A stretch of 32,811 bases of DNA from Treponema sp. (GTDB lineage Bacteria; Spirochaetota; Spirochaetia; Treponematales; Treponemataceae): NCBI GenBank assembly GCA_017521105.1, contig JAFXDY010000058.1, positions 1-32,811 on the forward strand, given 5' to 3'. The notes under the pieces were generated by a model, which had not been told where the DNA came from, ran no database searches, and was given only the letters and a program-made list of their open reading frames with translations. Below are positions 16,342 through 25,010 of the stretch, piece by piece (the stretch's first letter is position 1; every line of letters begins with the position of its first letter). The position numbers and the translations under genes are program-made.

Positions 16342-17085
16342 ATGGCTATTGAAAGAATTTCTGTAATTGGTGTTCCAGTTGATATTTGTACACCAGATAA
16401 ATTGGAAGATCAGATTTTGGAATTATTATTAAAACCTGGAACAAAGCAGATTGTATTTTTAAGTATTTGGGATTTATTAAAAGCAAGAAAACGCAAAGGT
16501 GATTTTGCTGAGTGTATTAAAAGTGCAGATTTAATTCTTCCAATTTCAAAAAGCATTTTAAAAGGTGCAAAATTTTTAAAGAAAAATGTTCCTTACAGAT
16601 ACAATCCTTTTTCGGCTGTTATTCAAATTCTTTCAATTATGGATTCTCATTATAAATCTTTGTATATGCTTGGCTCACATCAAAAAACTTTGCAAACTGC
16701 TGAGCGAAATGTTCATAGAACTTTTCCAAATCTTAAAATTGTTGGAAGATACGTTGGCTATTATCCAAAGACAATAGAAGCTGATATTGTAAATTCAATT
16801 TTTAAAGCCCAACCATCTTTGGTTTTGCTTGGTGATGGAATAAAAGAAAAAAATTGCTGGTCGTATAGAAGGCGTAATAGTTTTTCTTCTAGTATTTTTC
16901 TTTATTACAAAGATATTTTTGGCATTTTTTCGGAACGTGTAAACAGAATTAGTGATAAAACTTTTGAAAAAGGACAAGAAGTTTTTGCAGAAATTGCCCA
17001 CAATCCATTTAAAATATTTTTGCTTTTTCCATACATGTGGTATATACTTGTTTTAGTTTGGTACAGATTATTTAAGCGCCAATAA
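16342..17085 (+). CDS. Degenerate WecG/TagA/CpsF-family glycosyltransferase-like protein
   Basis: A 247-residue protein that follows the WecG/TagA fold from end to end: LYMLGSHQKTLQTAERNVHRTFPNL and IVGRYVGYYP match the central block, and the tail (HNPFKIFLLFPYMWY...YRLFKRQ) is the hydrophobic, basic membrane-contact part. The catalytic regions are altered. The usual ADLVLPDGIGV reads ADLILPISKSI, so the catalytic aspartate is absent, and the G-x-PKQE block reads GDGIKEKN. It may have lost transferase activity, or use other residues. GAGGAAAA is the ribosome site. The neighbours do not suggest a sugar pathway. Confidence 0.7.
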   Translation: MAIERISVIGVPVDICTPDKLEDQILELLLKPGTKQIVFLSIWDLLKARKRKGDFAECIKSADLILPISKSILKGAKFLKKNVPYRYNPFSAVIQILSIMDSHYKSLYMLGSHQKTLQTAERNVHRTFPNLKIVGRYVGYYPKTIEADIVNSIFKAQPSLVLLGDGIKEKNCWSYRRRNSFSSSIFLYYKDIFGIFSERVNRISDKTFEKGQEVFAEIAHNPFKIFLLFPYMWYILVLVWYRLFKRQ

Positions 17086-17100
17086 AATAAGTAGGAACGA

Positions 17101-18249
17101 TTGATACAGACAAGTAATTTTAATTCTATTTGTCTAATTTCCAACAGAAAAGATGTAGTAAAATTTTGTGAACAAGCAGTTGGTTCGTTGGCAAAGATTT
17201 ATACAGAAAATGAATTTTCAAGTTCAATAATAAGATTTTCGAATTTTGTTTTGTTAGATTCCTCAATGGTACAAAGTGAGGAATCTTTTTTATTTTTAAA
17301 AAAGAATAAAGATATAAACAAAAAGGTTATTCTTTTAGTTCCGTTTAATAATTCTTCAAAAAATGAATTCTTTGATTTTAGTTTTATCAAAGAAAGTATA
17401 ACAGTTCCTTCTTCATTTTCTTTGTTCAGACAAAAAATAGAACAATTATTGGTAGAAAAACAACTTAATCCCAAAATCTATTTTCCAAATGAAAATTCTG
17501 TAGTAATAAAAAATAATCCAGAATTTAGTGGTTTTTTGGGTGACTCAAAAGAAATTCTGAAAGTAAAAAATCAAATTATAAACATTGCAAAAAATAATCA
17601 GCCAGTTTTATTACTTGGAGAAACTGGAACTGGAAAAACTACTATAGCAAAAATTATTCATAATCTTTCACAAAGAGTAGGGAATCCTTTTGTGTCAGAA
17701 AGTATTCCAAACTTACCAGACCAATTAGCAAGTTCTATTCTTTTTGGGAATACCGAAGGAGCTTACACCGATGCAAAACATCGCCAAGGGTTGTTTAAAG
17801 CAGCAAATAAAGGCACTTTGTTTTTAGATGAAGTTGGTTTTGCATCTTTTTCAATACAAGGTCTTTTGTTAACAGTAATTGAAAATGGAATTATCCGGAC
17901 TGTGGGAAAAGACAAAGAAGAATCTGTAGATGTAAGATTAATTTTTGCAACAAATTCAGATTTATCTTCAATGCGAAAGCAAGGTCTTTTAAGAGAAGAT
18001 TTTTATCAAAGAATTTCTGCTTATTGTATAACACTTCCAGCTTTGCGTGAACATATTTTAGATTTGCCAATAATTGTAAAAGAATTACTAAAAGATTTAA
18101 ACAAAGAGATTGATGAATATGCACTAGAAAAATTAATGAAATATACTTGGCCTGGAAATATTAGAGAACTCCAAAATTGTATAAAAAGAGCAGCAACATT
18201 TTGTAAGAGCCCATTAATTACTCAGGAATATATAGTTTTTAATGATTAA
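17101..18249 (+). CDS. NtrC-type AAA+ protein with a receiver-like N-terminus and no DNA-binding domain
   Basis: A 382-residue protein starting at a TTG (AGGA just upstream; no better in-frame start). Residues 1-125 look like a degraded response-regulator receiver: FVLLDSSM keeps a possible phosphorylation aspartate, but the acidic pair and conserved lysine are missing. Residues 145-380 are a sigma-54 activator AAA+ domain: Walker A GETGTGKT (173-180), Walker B GTLFLDEVG (238-246), arginine-finger region LREDFYQRI and WPGNIRELQN (350 onward). The GAFTGA loop that touches sigma-54 reads GAYTDA (220-225), and the protein ends without the usual helix-turn-helix. It may activate sigma-54 from solution, or be a repurposed ATPase. 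Confidence 0.82.
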   Translation: MIQTSNFNSICLISNRKDVVKFCEQAVGSLAKIYTENEFSSSIIRFSNFVLLDSSMVQSEESFLFLKKNKDINKKVILLVPFNNSSKNEFFDFSFIKESITVPSSFSLFRQKIEQLLVEKQLNPKIYFPNENSVVIKNNPEFSGFLGDSKEILKVKNQIINIAKNNQPVLLLGETGTGKTTIAKIIHNLSQRVGNPFVSESIPNLPDQLASSILFGNTEGAYTDAKHRQGLFKAANKGTLFLDEVGFASFSIQGLLLTVIENGIIRTVGKDKEESVDVRLIFATNSDLSSMRKQGLLREDFYQRISAYCITLPALREHILDLPIIVKELLKDLNKEIDEYALEKLMKYTWPGNIRELQNCIKRAATFCKSPLITQEYIVFND

Positions 18250-18260
18250 TAGCAAAAATG

Positions 18261-19910
18261 TTATTTTCCATTTTTTTTATGCACAATAAATTTTGGTTTT
18301 GAACTTTTTCCTTGTTTTGGCAATGCTTTGATTTTTGATTTTTCGTGAATTACAAAAGGCAAAAGAACTTTTTCTCGAGTAACAAGCAAATCTCGCCCTT
18401 TATCTGTTAATTCAAGCACGTTATATTCACCAACCCGCTGAATGTATTCTTTTTCCAAAAGCAAATCTACCAAATCGTGCCAATCATCCTTTGTAAGTTC
18501 ATGGCCAATAGAAAAAGTTGAAATCATATTGTGGCCATTTTCCAAAATGCGTTTATTGTGGGAACCTAAAAGAACATCAATTACATAGGCAGCTCCAAAT
18601 CTGCTTTTTGTTCGCAAAATGCAGCACAAAAACTTTTGAATTGGAATAGTCATATCTGTAAGAGGTTTTGCTTCCCTTAAATTAGAACAGATATCACAAC
18701 ACCAACTTCCGTCCGCCTCTCCTGTACCCGCCTCATATTTTTCACCAAAATAATTCAACAAAGCTTTTCGTCTGCAAGAATTACCTGAAGCAAAATTTAC
18801 CATGCTTTTTAATTTCATTTCTGCTTTTGTAGGATCCGCCATATCTGTAAAAAAGTAGCGGATTTTATGAACATCTGCATAAGTGTACAAAAGCAAAGCC
18901 CAAGCCGGTTGCCCATCTCGTCCAGCACGCCCAATTTCTTGATAATATTCTTCAATAGATTTTGGTAAGTCAAAATTAATTACAAAACGAACATTTGGCT
19001 TATCAATTCCCATACCAAAAGCCACAGTTGCAACAATAATTTTTACTTTATCTTCAATAAAAAGTTGCTGGTGCTCCCCGCGCACATCGTCAGGAAGCCC
19101 AGCGTGATAATTTAAAACAGAGTAACCTTTTTTCTTTAGTGAAACAAACAATTCATCAACTTGTCTTCTTGAAGTACAATAAATAATCCCACTTTCGTTT
19201 TTATGATTCTTCAAAAAATCAATAACTTGCGATTCTCCACTTTTCTTAGGTTGAACTTCTAAAAAAATATTTTTCCTGTCAAAACTTGTTGTAAAAATTT
19301 CAGGCTTTTTCAAACCAAGATTTTTGATAATATCCCGTTTTACCTGTTCAGTGGCTGTTGCTGTCAGAGCAATCATGGTAGCCTTTGGAAAAAGTTTTCT
19401 AACAGAAAAAATTTCCATATAATCAGGTCTAAAATCATGCCCCCATTCGCTCACACAATGAGCTTCGTCAATTGTAATGCAAGAAACTTCCAAATTTCCT
19501 TCATTTAACAAATCCCGAATCCTACTAGTAGCCAAACCTTCTGGTGAAACGTAAATAATTTTTACAAAACCTTTTTTTATTTCATCAACAGCCTTTAAAT
19601 ATTCTTTCCATTCCAATGAACTATTCAAAAAAACAGAATGAATACCATGCTTTTCTAAAGACGCCACCTGATTCGACATCAACGAAATCAACGGAGAAAC
19701 AACAATCGTAATACCTTTCAAAATCAACGCAGGAATTTGATAACAAAGAGATTTTCCACCGCCAGTAGGCATAATTACCAACGTATCTTTTTTTGCCAAA
19801 ACGCTATTAATTACCGCTTCTTGCAAAGGTCTAAAATTTTTATATCCAAAAACCGAACTAAGAACTAATTCCGGATTAGAATCAACAAAAGTACAAGAAT
19901 TTATTTTCAC
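18261..19910 (-). CDS. recQ: ATP-dependent DNA helicase RecQ (without HRDC domain)
   Basis: A superfamily 2 helicase of about 549 residues. FGYKNFRPLQEAVI is the Q motif region, Walker A is MPTGGGKSLCYQ, motif II is IDEAHC, motif VI is QEIGRAGRDGQ, and the zinc-binding module has CRRKALLNYFG and WCCDIC. A winged-helix RQC domain follows, but the protein stops with a basic tail and has no HRDC domain. I prefer the GTG at 19910 over the in-frame GTG at 19937: a TATAAT lies between them, so the upstream start would be outside the transcript. This leaves a leaderless message. It converges on the AAA+ gene, with 11 bases between stops. Confidence 0.93.
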   Translation of the reverse strand: MKINSCTFVDSNPELVLSSVFGYKNFRPLQEAVINSVLAKKDTLVIMPTGGGKSLCYQIPALILKGITIVVSPLISLMSNQVASLEKHGIHSVFLNSSLEWKEYLKAVDEIKKGFVKIIYVSPEGLATSRIRDLLNEGNLEVSCITIDEAHCVSEWGHDFRPDYMEIFSVRKLFPKATMIALTATATEQVKRDIIKNLGLKKPEIFTTSFDRKNIFLEVQPKKSGESQVIDFLKNHKNESGIIYCTSRRQVDELFVSLKKKGYSVLNYHAGLPDDVRGEHQQLFIEDKVKIIVATVAFGMGIDKPNVRFVINFDLPKSIEEYYQEIGRAGRDGQPAWALLLYTYADVHKIRYFFTDMADPTKAEMKLKSMVNFASGNSCRRKALLNYFGEKYEAGTGEADGSWCCDICSNLREAKPLTDMTIPIQKFLCCILRTKSRFGAAYVIDVLLGSHNKRILENGHNMISTFSIGHELTKDDWHDLVDLLLEKEYIQRVGEYNVLELTDKGRDLLVTREKVLLPFVIHEKSKIKALPKQGKSSKPKFIVHKKNGK

Positions 19911-19916
19911 AAAATT

Positions 19917-19944
19917 ATTATAACAAGTTAAACCCACTTGAAAA
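19917..19944 (-). promoter_or_regulatory. Predicted recQ promoter
   Basis: On the minus strand TTTTCA (19939-19944), 16 bases, TATAAT (19917-19922). The -10 box is six bases from the GTG at 19910. It shares its -35 bases with the divergent tRNA promoter. Confidence 0.45.
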
Positions 19945-19966
19945 ACCCCAAATAATTTGATATATT
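19938..19966 (+). promoter_or_regulatory. Predicted tRNA-Leu promoter
   Basis: TTGAAA (19938-19943), 17 bases, TATATT (19961-19966). The predicted start near 19973 is about five bases before the tRNA 5' end. Confidence 0.6.
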
Positions 19967-19977
19967 AATAATCACAA

Positions 19978-20060
19978 GCCGGAATGGTGGAATGGTAGAC
20001 ACGACAGACTCAAAATCTGTTGCGAGCAATCGTGTAAGAGTTCAAGTCTCTTTTCCGGTA
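19978..20060 (+). tRNA. tRNA-Leu, anticodon CAA
   Basis: An 83-base class II tRNA. The acceptor stem is GCCGGAA (19978-19984) with TTCCGGT (20053-20059) and discriminator A20060. The anticodon stem ACAGA/TCTGT holds loop CTCAAAA with anticodon CAA (reads UUG). A long variable arm (TTGCGAGCAATCGTG region) and the T arm with TTCAAGT are present. The CCA end is not encoded. The first acceptor pair is G-U. Confidence 0.95.
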
Positions 20061-20062
20061 TC

Positions 20063-20099
20063 AAGACTGTCTAATTAGTTTTAGGCAGTCTTTTTTTTT
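20063..20099 (+). terminator. Rho-independent terminator after tRNA-Leu
   Basis: Stem AAGACTG (20063-20069) with CAGTCTT (20086-20092), an inner CTAA/TTAG pairing, then nine T (20091-20099). It begins two bases after the tRNA. Confidence 0.9.
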
Positions 20100-20101
20100 G
20101 C

Positions 20102-20255
20102 AGGGCGCCACCCTCGTTGCTTTCGGCAAAGCCGCAATCAACTTCGGGTCGGAGTATTCCGTGCTCGGTCACCCTCGGTGCTGCCTTCCAAAAACTTTGT
20201 TTTTGTTCAGCCACCACTGGCTCGCTCCGCTCGCCACACTCCATGTTCCTGGCGC
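20102..20255. repeat. GC-rich dispersed repeat between tRNA-Leu and comM
   Basis: A 154-base GC-rich block in AT-rich surroundings, with terminal inverted repeat GCGCCA (20105-20110) and TGGCGC (20250-20255) and an internal imperfect hairpin (TTGCTTTCGGCAAAGC region). It starts AGGGCGCC and has GGGTC then TTCC in the same order as the minus strand of 5009-5127. Its right end is one base from the comM stop codon. Open frames across it are short and unsupported. Confidence 0.65.
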
Positions 20256-20256
20256 A

Positions 20257-21801
20257 TTAAACCTCAGGCATTACACCAACACAATCTTTCTTAAACTCAA
20301 TTGCTTCTGCCATAGCCTTTCCATTAATATTTTGTTCACCAGCAATATCAGCAATTGTTCTTGCAACCTTTTTTAACGAACTAATGCTTCTTGGAGAAAA
20401 CCCATAACGCAAAACCGCTTTTTCCAAAATTTCATTAGATTCCGCATCAAGTTTACAAAAAGTTTCAATTTCATTTTGAAACAAATCCCCATTTTTCTTA
20501 TTTTGACGTTTCCTCTGAATACTCACCGCTCGTTTTACACCAATTCTAATTTCTTCCGTAGTTTGCAGCCCTTTCCGAACACCAATAGAGTCAACATCTT
20601 CACTTTCGTTATCCACAAAAACTTTTAAATCAATTCTATCTAACAAAGGTGCCGAAAATTTCTTCCAATACTGTTCCACAGATTTTGAACTACACAAACA
20701 CAACTTATTCTTAGAACCATAATTTCCACAAGGACAAGGATTCACAGCCATCAACAACTGAAAATTCGCAGGATAACAAGTTGCTCTCCCAGCTCTACTC
20801 AACGTAATGCACTTCGATTCCAACGGAACTCTAAGCATCTGCAAAACAGAACTTCTAAATTCCCCAGCTTCGTCCAAAAACAAAACACCATTATGAGCCA
20901 ACGAAATTTCGCCAGGTCTAACATCAACTCCACCACCACAAATTCCTTCAATGGTAGCCGTCTGATGTGGCATTCTAAAGGGCGGAACCCGAATCAACGG
21001 TTCATTAGGTTTAATCAAACCAGCCAAAGACCAAATTCTTGTAACCGACTGAGCTTCATCCATAGTCAACAAAGGATTAATTCCCGGAAATTTCTGAATT
21101 GCCATTGTCTTCCCACAACCAGGGGCACCTAACGCCAAAAAGTTATGACCTCCAGCCGCAGCAATCTGCAAACCACGAATCAATTTGTACTGACCTTTTA
21201 TGTCTTCAAACAAAAAAGCTTTTCCCAAATCTGCAAATTCAACTTCGTCCTTGTTGTAGATGTTCACTTTTTTTTCTTTAAAAACATTAACATTCCCCAA
21301 CGCATCAAAAGCGTCCCGCAATGTTTCTGCTCCATAAACCAAAGCGCCTTCTACTTCCAAAGCCTCATCCAAATTTCCACTAGGAACAATACATCTTGTA
21401 ATTCCATTTGCAATAGCAGTTGAAATTGCCGCATGCACACCTTTTACACCACGAATCTTCCCAGAAAGTTCCAACTCTCCCATTACCATTACCGAATCAG
21501 TAATAAATTTTTCCGACACACTTTTGGGGGCGTTGCTCAAAAGCACACCTAACGCAATTGGTAAATCAAAACCCGCACCTTCTTTCTTTAAATCCGCAGG
21601 AGAAAGACTTATCAAAACTCGTTCAGTGGGAAATTCAAAATCACTGTTTCTAATTGCCGCTTGCATCCGTTCCCTAGATTCCTTCACCGCGCCATCCGCC
21701 AATCCAACAATGTCCACAGCAGGAATCCCGCGCCGTAAATCAACTTCCACAGTTACAAGAGCACCTTCGTAACCAAAAGGAGAAAATGAAAATATTTGCA
21801 T
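20257..21801 (-). CDS. comM: YifB/ComM-family Mg-chelatase-like AAA+ ATPase
   Basis: A 514-residue protein. The N-terminal Lon-protease-like (ChlI) domain begins MQIFSFSPFGYEGALV and includes VDIVGLADGAVKESRERM. The AAA+ core has Walker A GAPGCGKT and motif LFLDEAGEF. A cysteine cluster NPCPCGNYGSKNKLCLC and the C-terminal helical lid (RYGFSPRSISSLKKVARTIAD) complete the family pattern. ComM is a hexameric helicase that promotes branch migration during transformation; it is widely conserved also in bacteria not known to be competent. The start at 21801 is preferred over an in-frame GTG at 21807, which lies within the GAGGTG ribosome site. The dispersed repeat lies just past the stop. Confidence 0.94.
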   Translation of the reverse strand: MQIFSFSPFGYEGALVTVEVDLRRGIPAVDIVGLADGAVKESRERMQAAIRNSDFEFPTERVLISLSPADLKKEGAGFDLPIALGVLLSNAPKSVSEKFITDSVMVMGELELSGKIRGVKGVHAAISTAIANGITRCIVPSGNLDEALEVEGALVYGAETLRDAFDALGNVNVFKEKKVNIYNKDEVEFADLGKAFLFEDIKGQYKLIRGLQIAAAGGHNFLALGAPGCGKTMAIQKFPGINPLLTMDEAQSVTRIWSLAGLIKPNEPLIRVPPFRMPHQTATIEGICGGGVDVRPGEISLAHNGVLFLDEAGEFRSSVLQMLRVPLESKCITLSRAGRATCYPANFQLLMAVNPCPCGNYGSKNKLCLCSSKSVEQYWKKFSAPLLDRIDLKVFVDNESEDVDSIGVRKGLQTTEEIRIGVKRAVSIQRKRQNKKNGDLFQNEIETFCKLDAESNEILEKAVLRYGFSPRSISSLKKVARTIADIAGEQNINGKAMAEAIEFKKDCVGVMPEV

Positions 21802-21822
21802 AAACACCTCAAAAAAAAATTC

Positions 21823-21851
21823 TCTATATATACAATTAAAAAAAACAGCAA
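21823..21851 (-). promoter_or_regulatory. Predicted comM promoter
   Basis: On the minus strand TTGCTG (21846-21851), 17 bases, TATAGA (21823-21828), about 22 bases before the comM start. Confidence 0.45.
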
Positions 21852-21930
21852 AATTTATGCAATTTCAAAGGCAATTATTGAAGTTTTTTTTAAAATATTT
21901 TATGTTATATTTCCGTTTTTTCTAATTTTG

Positions 21931-21939
21931 TGGTATAAT
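21931..21939 (+). promoter_or_regulatory. Predicted extended -10 promoter for the glycosidase gene
   Basis: TGGTATAAT (21931-21939) is a perfect -10 with the TGn extension; no good -35 is seen at the right distance. The start codon lies 35 bases downstream. Confidence 0.5.
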
Positions 21940-21974
21940 TATAAGAAAAGTATTGTTTTTAACTAGGAGTTCTT

Positions 21975-23405
21975 GTGAGTAAGCACGATTTTCCAAAGAT
22001 TCATTTTTATGATCAGGATTTTGTAGACATTTATAATAAGACATGGTCATGGGTTTCATCATATTGGATAAACCCAAAAACAAATGAACAAGATGAAGAT
22101 GGTTATTTTATTTATCCAGAAAACAACAAAAATATCATCTCTTTATTTGAATCAGTTTTCTCTTCTTTTTTTCTTGTGTATTCAAATAGAAATTTTGATG
22201 CATGTAAGAATATAGATTATTTTTATGCTCGTCAGGAAGAATCTGGGGCAATTCGTTGGAAGTATGATTTATCAGACGATTCTCCAGTTTTAGATTCATC
22301 AAACCCAGATGGAATTTGTTTGCCATTATTTGCTTTGGCAGAATATAATTTGTTTCATAAATCAGCAAATAAAAAAAGAATTAAAGATGTAATGCCATAT
22401 CTTCAAAAATATATGACTTGGCTTGATGAAAATTATAAGCAAGAAAACGGACTCTATTCTGTGCCAGTGGCAGCTGGTGTAATGGAAAATTGTCCTCGGG
22501 GTGATGTGTATTATCCTGTTGATTTTAACGCTTGTATGGCAATTAACGCTTCTTACATGGCTGCTTTGGGCGACATCCTAAATGATAAAGATTTAATCTT
22601 CCAATATAAGAAAATGTACTTCTCAATTAAAACAAGAATTAACAATCTTATGTGGGATGACGAAACAAATTTCTATTATGATTTAGACAAAAACGAAAAT
22701 AGGCTTTCAACAAAAACAATTGCTGCGTATTGGACAATGCTTGCAGAAATTCCAAATGCAGACAAAGCAGATTTCCTTGTTGAACATCTAAATAATCCAG
22801 AAAGTTTTGGAACAGAACATCCATTCCCAACATTGAGTGTAGATAATCCAAATTTTAGCGAAGAGGGAAACGGTTATTGCGGAAGTGTATATCCTGCATT
22901 TAATTTTATGGTAATTAAAGGACTAGAAAAATATGGCCAATATGAGCTTGCTCGTGAATGTTCAATTAGACACTTATATTTTGTTCTTGAATCCTTAATG
23001 CCAAATAATGATAAAGAACCTGGTGATTTATTTGAAGCGTATTTGCCAAATAAAGAAGGCCGTGCAAAAATTTCTAGTGATGGAACTTTTGCAAGAGCAA
23101 GGTTTCTTCAAACAGCAGCGCTTTCTACAATTGCTTTAATGATTGAAAACGTAATTGGGCTTTCAATAAGTCTTCCAAGAAAAACTGTAGATTGGATTAT
23201 TCCTAACCTTGAAATTATGGGAATTGAAAATCTTTCATTAAAACGAAACTTAATTACAATTCTTTCAAACAAAAGTACACGCGGATGGGAAATCCAAATG
23301 GAAAGCGAAAAATTGTATTACTTTACAATCAACATTTTGGATCAAAAGAAAAAAACATTACCTATTCCAAGTGGAAAATGTTCTATGCTTATTGATAAAT
23401 TATAA
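21975..23405 (+). CDS. (alpha/alpha)6-barrel glycoside hydrolase, GH63/MGH1-like
   Basis: A 476-residue protein starting at GTG 21975 (AGGAG five bases upstream). It has the repeating aromatic-rich helix pairs of six-hairpin glycosidases: WSWVSSYWINP near the start, ARQEESGAIRWKY, a block with YYPVDFNACMAINASYMAAL whose aspartate fits the general acid position, MWDDETNFYYDLD, and GDLFEAYLP late in the chain with a possible base. There is no signal peptide, so it acts in the cytoplasm, probably on an alpha-linked glucoside or mannoside such as a compatible solute or short oligosaccharide. Substrate is not determined. The downstream polyphosphate genes may share its transcript: 56 bases, with no clear terminator. 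Confidence 0.72.
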   Translation: MSKHDFPKIHFYDQDFVDIYNKTWSWVSSYWINPKTNEQDEDGYFIYPENNKNIISLFESVFSSFFLVYSNRNFDACKNIDYFYARQEESGAIRWKYDLSDDSPVLDSSNPDGICLPLFALAEYNLFHKSANKKRIKDVMPYLQKYMTWLDENYKQENGLYSVPVAAGVMENCPRGDVYYPVDFNACMAINASYMAALGDILNDKDLIFQYKKMYFSIKTRINNLMWDDETNFYYDLDKNENRLSTKTIAAYWTMLAEIPNADKADFLVEHLNNPESFGTEHPFPTLSVDNPNFSEEGNGYCGSVYPAFNFMVIKGLEKYGQYELARECSIRHLYFVLESLMPNNDKEPGDLFEAYLPNKEGRAKISSDGTFARARFLQTAALSTIALMIENVIGLSISLPRKTVDWIIPNLEIMGIENLSLKRNLITILSNKSTRGWEIQMESEKLYYFTINILDQKKKTLPIPSGKCSMLIDKL

Positions 23406-23461
23406 TATAGTGCTTTCATATATTTTGTTTATGAAGGCATATTCAAAAATAGGAGAAAAAA

Positions 23462-24991
23462 ATGGCAACTCCGGAATCAGTTATTGAAATCGGTTCAACA
23501 GGAGTTCGTCTTCTTGTTGCCGAATTTGATGCCGACAGAAAACAAAATATATTAGATCGCTCAGAAATGCCTCTTCCACTTGGAAAAAATGTATTTACAA
23601 GTGGAATTGTTAATCAAGAAACTCAAAATCAATTAATTCAAGTTTTAAAAAGATACAGAGAGCAATTGCAAGGTTGGGGGATTTCTCCAGAAGAAACATA
23701 TTGTTTTGCTACAAGTGCTTTTAGAGATGCTAAAAATCGTGATGCAATTATGGACCGAATTTTTGTTCAAACAGGATTTAAAGTTCATATTGTAGATGGT
23801 ATTGAAGAAAATAAATTGATGTATCTTGCTGTAACAGATTGTATTAAAGATCAGCCAATAGATTTTAAAAACGAAAACACTGTAATTCTTGTGGTTGGTG
23901 GAAGTACAACAGAAATTATGATGATGTCAAAAGGAAAAATGGCAGGTGTTCATAGTTTGCGGTTGGGAACTGTTAGAATTGAAGAACAAATAAAAAATCA
24001 AACAAGTAGTTACTCAGATATTCAAAGATTCGTTCAAGAATCAATTAATAACACAAAAGGTTCTCTTGAAAGTGAATTAAACATTGCCGAAGTAAAACAA
24101 TTTATTGCAGTTGGGCAAGATGTTTCATTGGCTTCTCTTATTGTTGGTCGACCAATTTCTACTTTTTTGTGGGAAATTAACAAACAAGATTTTTCTGATT
24201 TTATTCGTGATATTCAAGAATATAGTGTTGATGAATGTGTTGCTAGATTTAAAATGTCTTATAGCGAAGCAGAAACTTTTCAAGTTAGTTTGTTAATTTA
24301 TAATTTGTTTTTTAATTTAACAAACGCAGAACGTATTCTTGTTCCAGAAACAAATATTAGAAACGGAATTTTATTGAGTAAGGATTCAACAAAAAACTTG
24401 GAACTTCAAAAGGAATTTGATAGTCAAATTATTGCTTCTGCAAGAAACCTTTTGCGAAAATTTCACGGAGATGAAAATCACGCAGAATGTGTTAGAATGA
24501 TTGCTACAAAAATTTATGATTCTTTAAAAGAAGAAATTGCGTTAGATGAACATTCTCGCACTTTGCTAGAAGTTGCTTCTATTTTGCATGATATTGGATC
24601 TTTTATTCGCTATGATAATCATAATATTCACAGTAGCTATGTAATAAAAAATTCAGAAATTTTTGGACTTTCTAAAAACGAAAATAAAATCATTTCGGAA
24701 ATTGCAAAATATCATCGTGGTTCTTCGGTTCCTCAAGATGATGATAGTTTTCACCTTATGTCCAGAGTTGATCGTCTTACAATTTTAAAATTAACAGCAA
24801 TTTTACGAATTGCAGACGCAATGGACCGTGGACACATTCAAAAATTTAGCGATTTTACAATCAAACTAGAAAATAACACATTAATTATTAATACAAAAAA
24901 ATCAAAAAATACAGTATTGGAAAAAATTGCATTAACAGAAAAAGCTGGAATGTTTGAAAGCGTATTTGGATACAAAGTTTTATTAATGTAG
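23462..24991 (+). CDS. ppx: Exopolyphosphatase/pppGpp phosphatase (Ppx/GppA) with C-terminal HD domain
   Basis: A 509-residue protein. The ASKHA ATPase-fold half has ESVIEIGSTGVRLLVAEF (phosphate-binding loop 1), CFATSAFRDAKNRDAI and ILVVGGSTTEIMM (loop 2). From about residue 320 an HD-type helical domain follows, with ILHDIGSF and EIAKYHRG. IGSTG replaces the commoner IGSNS at loop 1. It degrades polyphosphate or pppGpp in the cytoplasm. AGGAG at 23452-23456 is the ribosome site. It stands directly before polyphosphate kinase, the classical ppx-ppk pair, although the more familiar E. coli order is ppk first. Confidence 0.9.
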   Translation: MATPESVIEIGSTGVRLLVAEFDADRKQNILDRSEMPLPLGKNVFTSGIVNQETQNQLIQVLKRYREQLQGWGISPEETYCFATSAFRDAKNRDAIMDRIFVQTGFKVHIVDGIEENKLMYLAVTDCIKDQPIDFKNENTVILVVGGSTTEIMMMSKGKMAGVHSLRLGTVRIEEQIKNQTSSYSDIQRFVQESINNTKGSLESELNIAEVKQFIAVGQDVSLASLIVGRPISTFLWEINKQDFSDFIRDIQEYSVDECVARFKMSYSEAETFQVSLLIYNLFFNLTNAERILVPETNIRNGILLSKDSTKNLELQKEFDSQIIASARNLLRKFHGDENHAECVRMIATKIYDSLKEEIALDEHSRTLLEVASILHDIGSFIRYDNHNIHSSYVIKNSEIFGLSKNENKIISEIAKYHRGSSVPQDDDSFHLMSRVDRLTILKLTAILRIADAMDRGHIQKFSDFTIKLENNTLIINTKKSKNTVLEKIALTEKAGMFESVFGYKVLLM

Positions 24992-25010
24992 ATTTTGTTG
25001 GAGGAATTTT

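Noticed and set aside
18240-18300. A shared terminator between the converging AAA+ and recQ genes
   Set aside because: The sequence is AT-rich with T runs but I find no convincing stem.
20098-20376. Open frame across the repeat and the end of comM
   Set aside because: It begins in the T-run of the tRNA terminator and overlaps comM on the other strand; no protein-like pattern.
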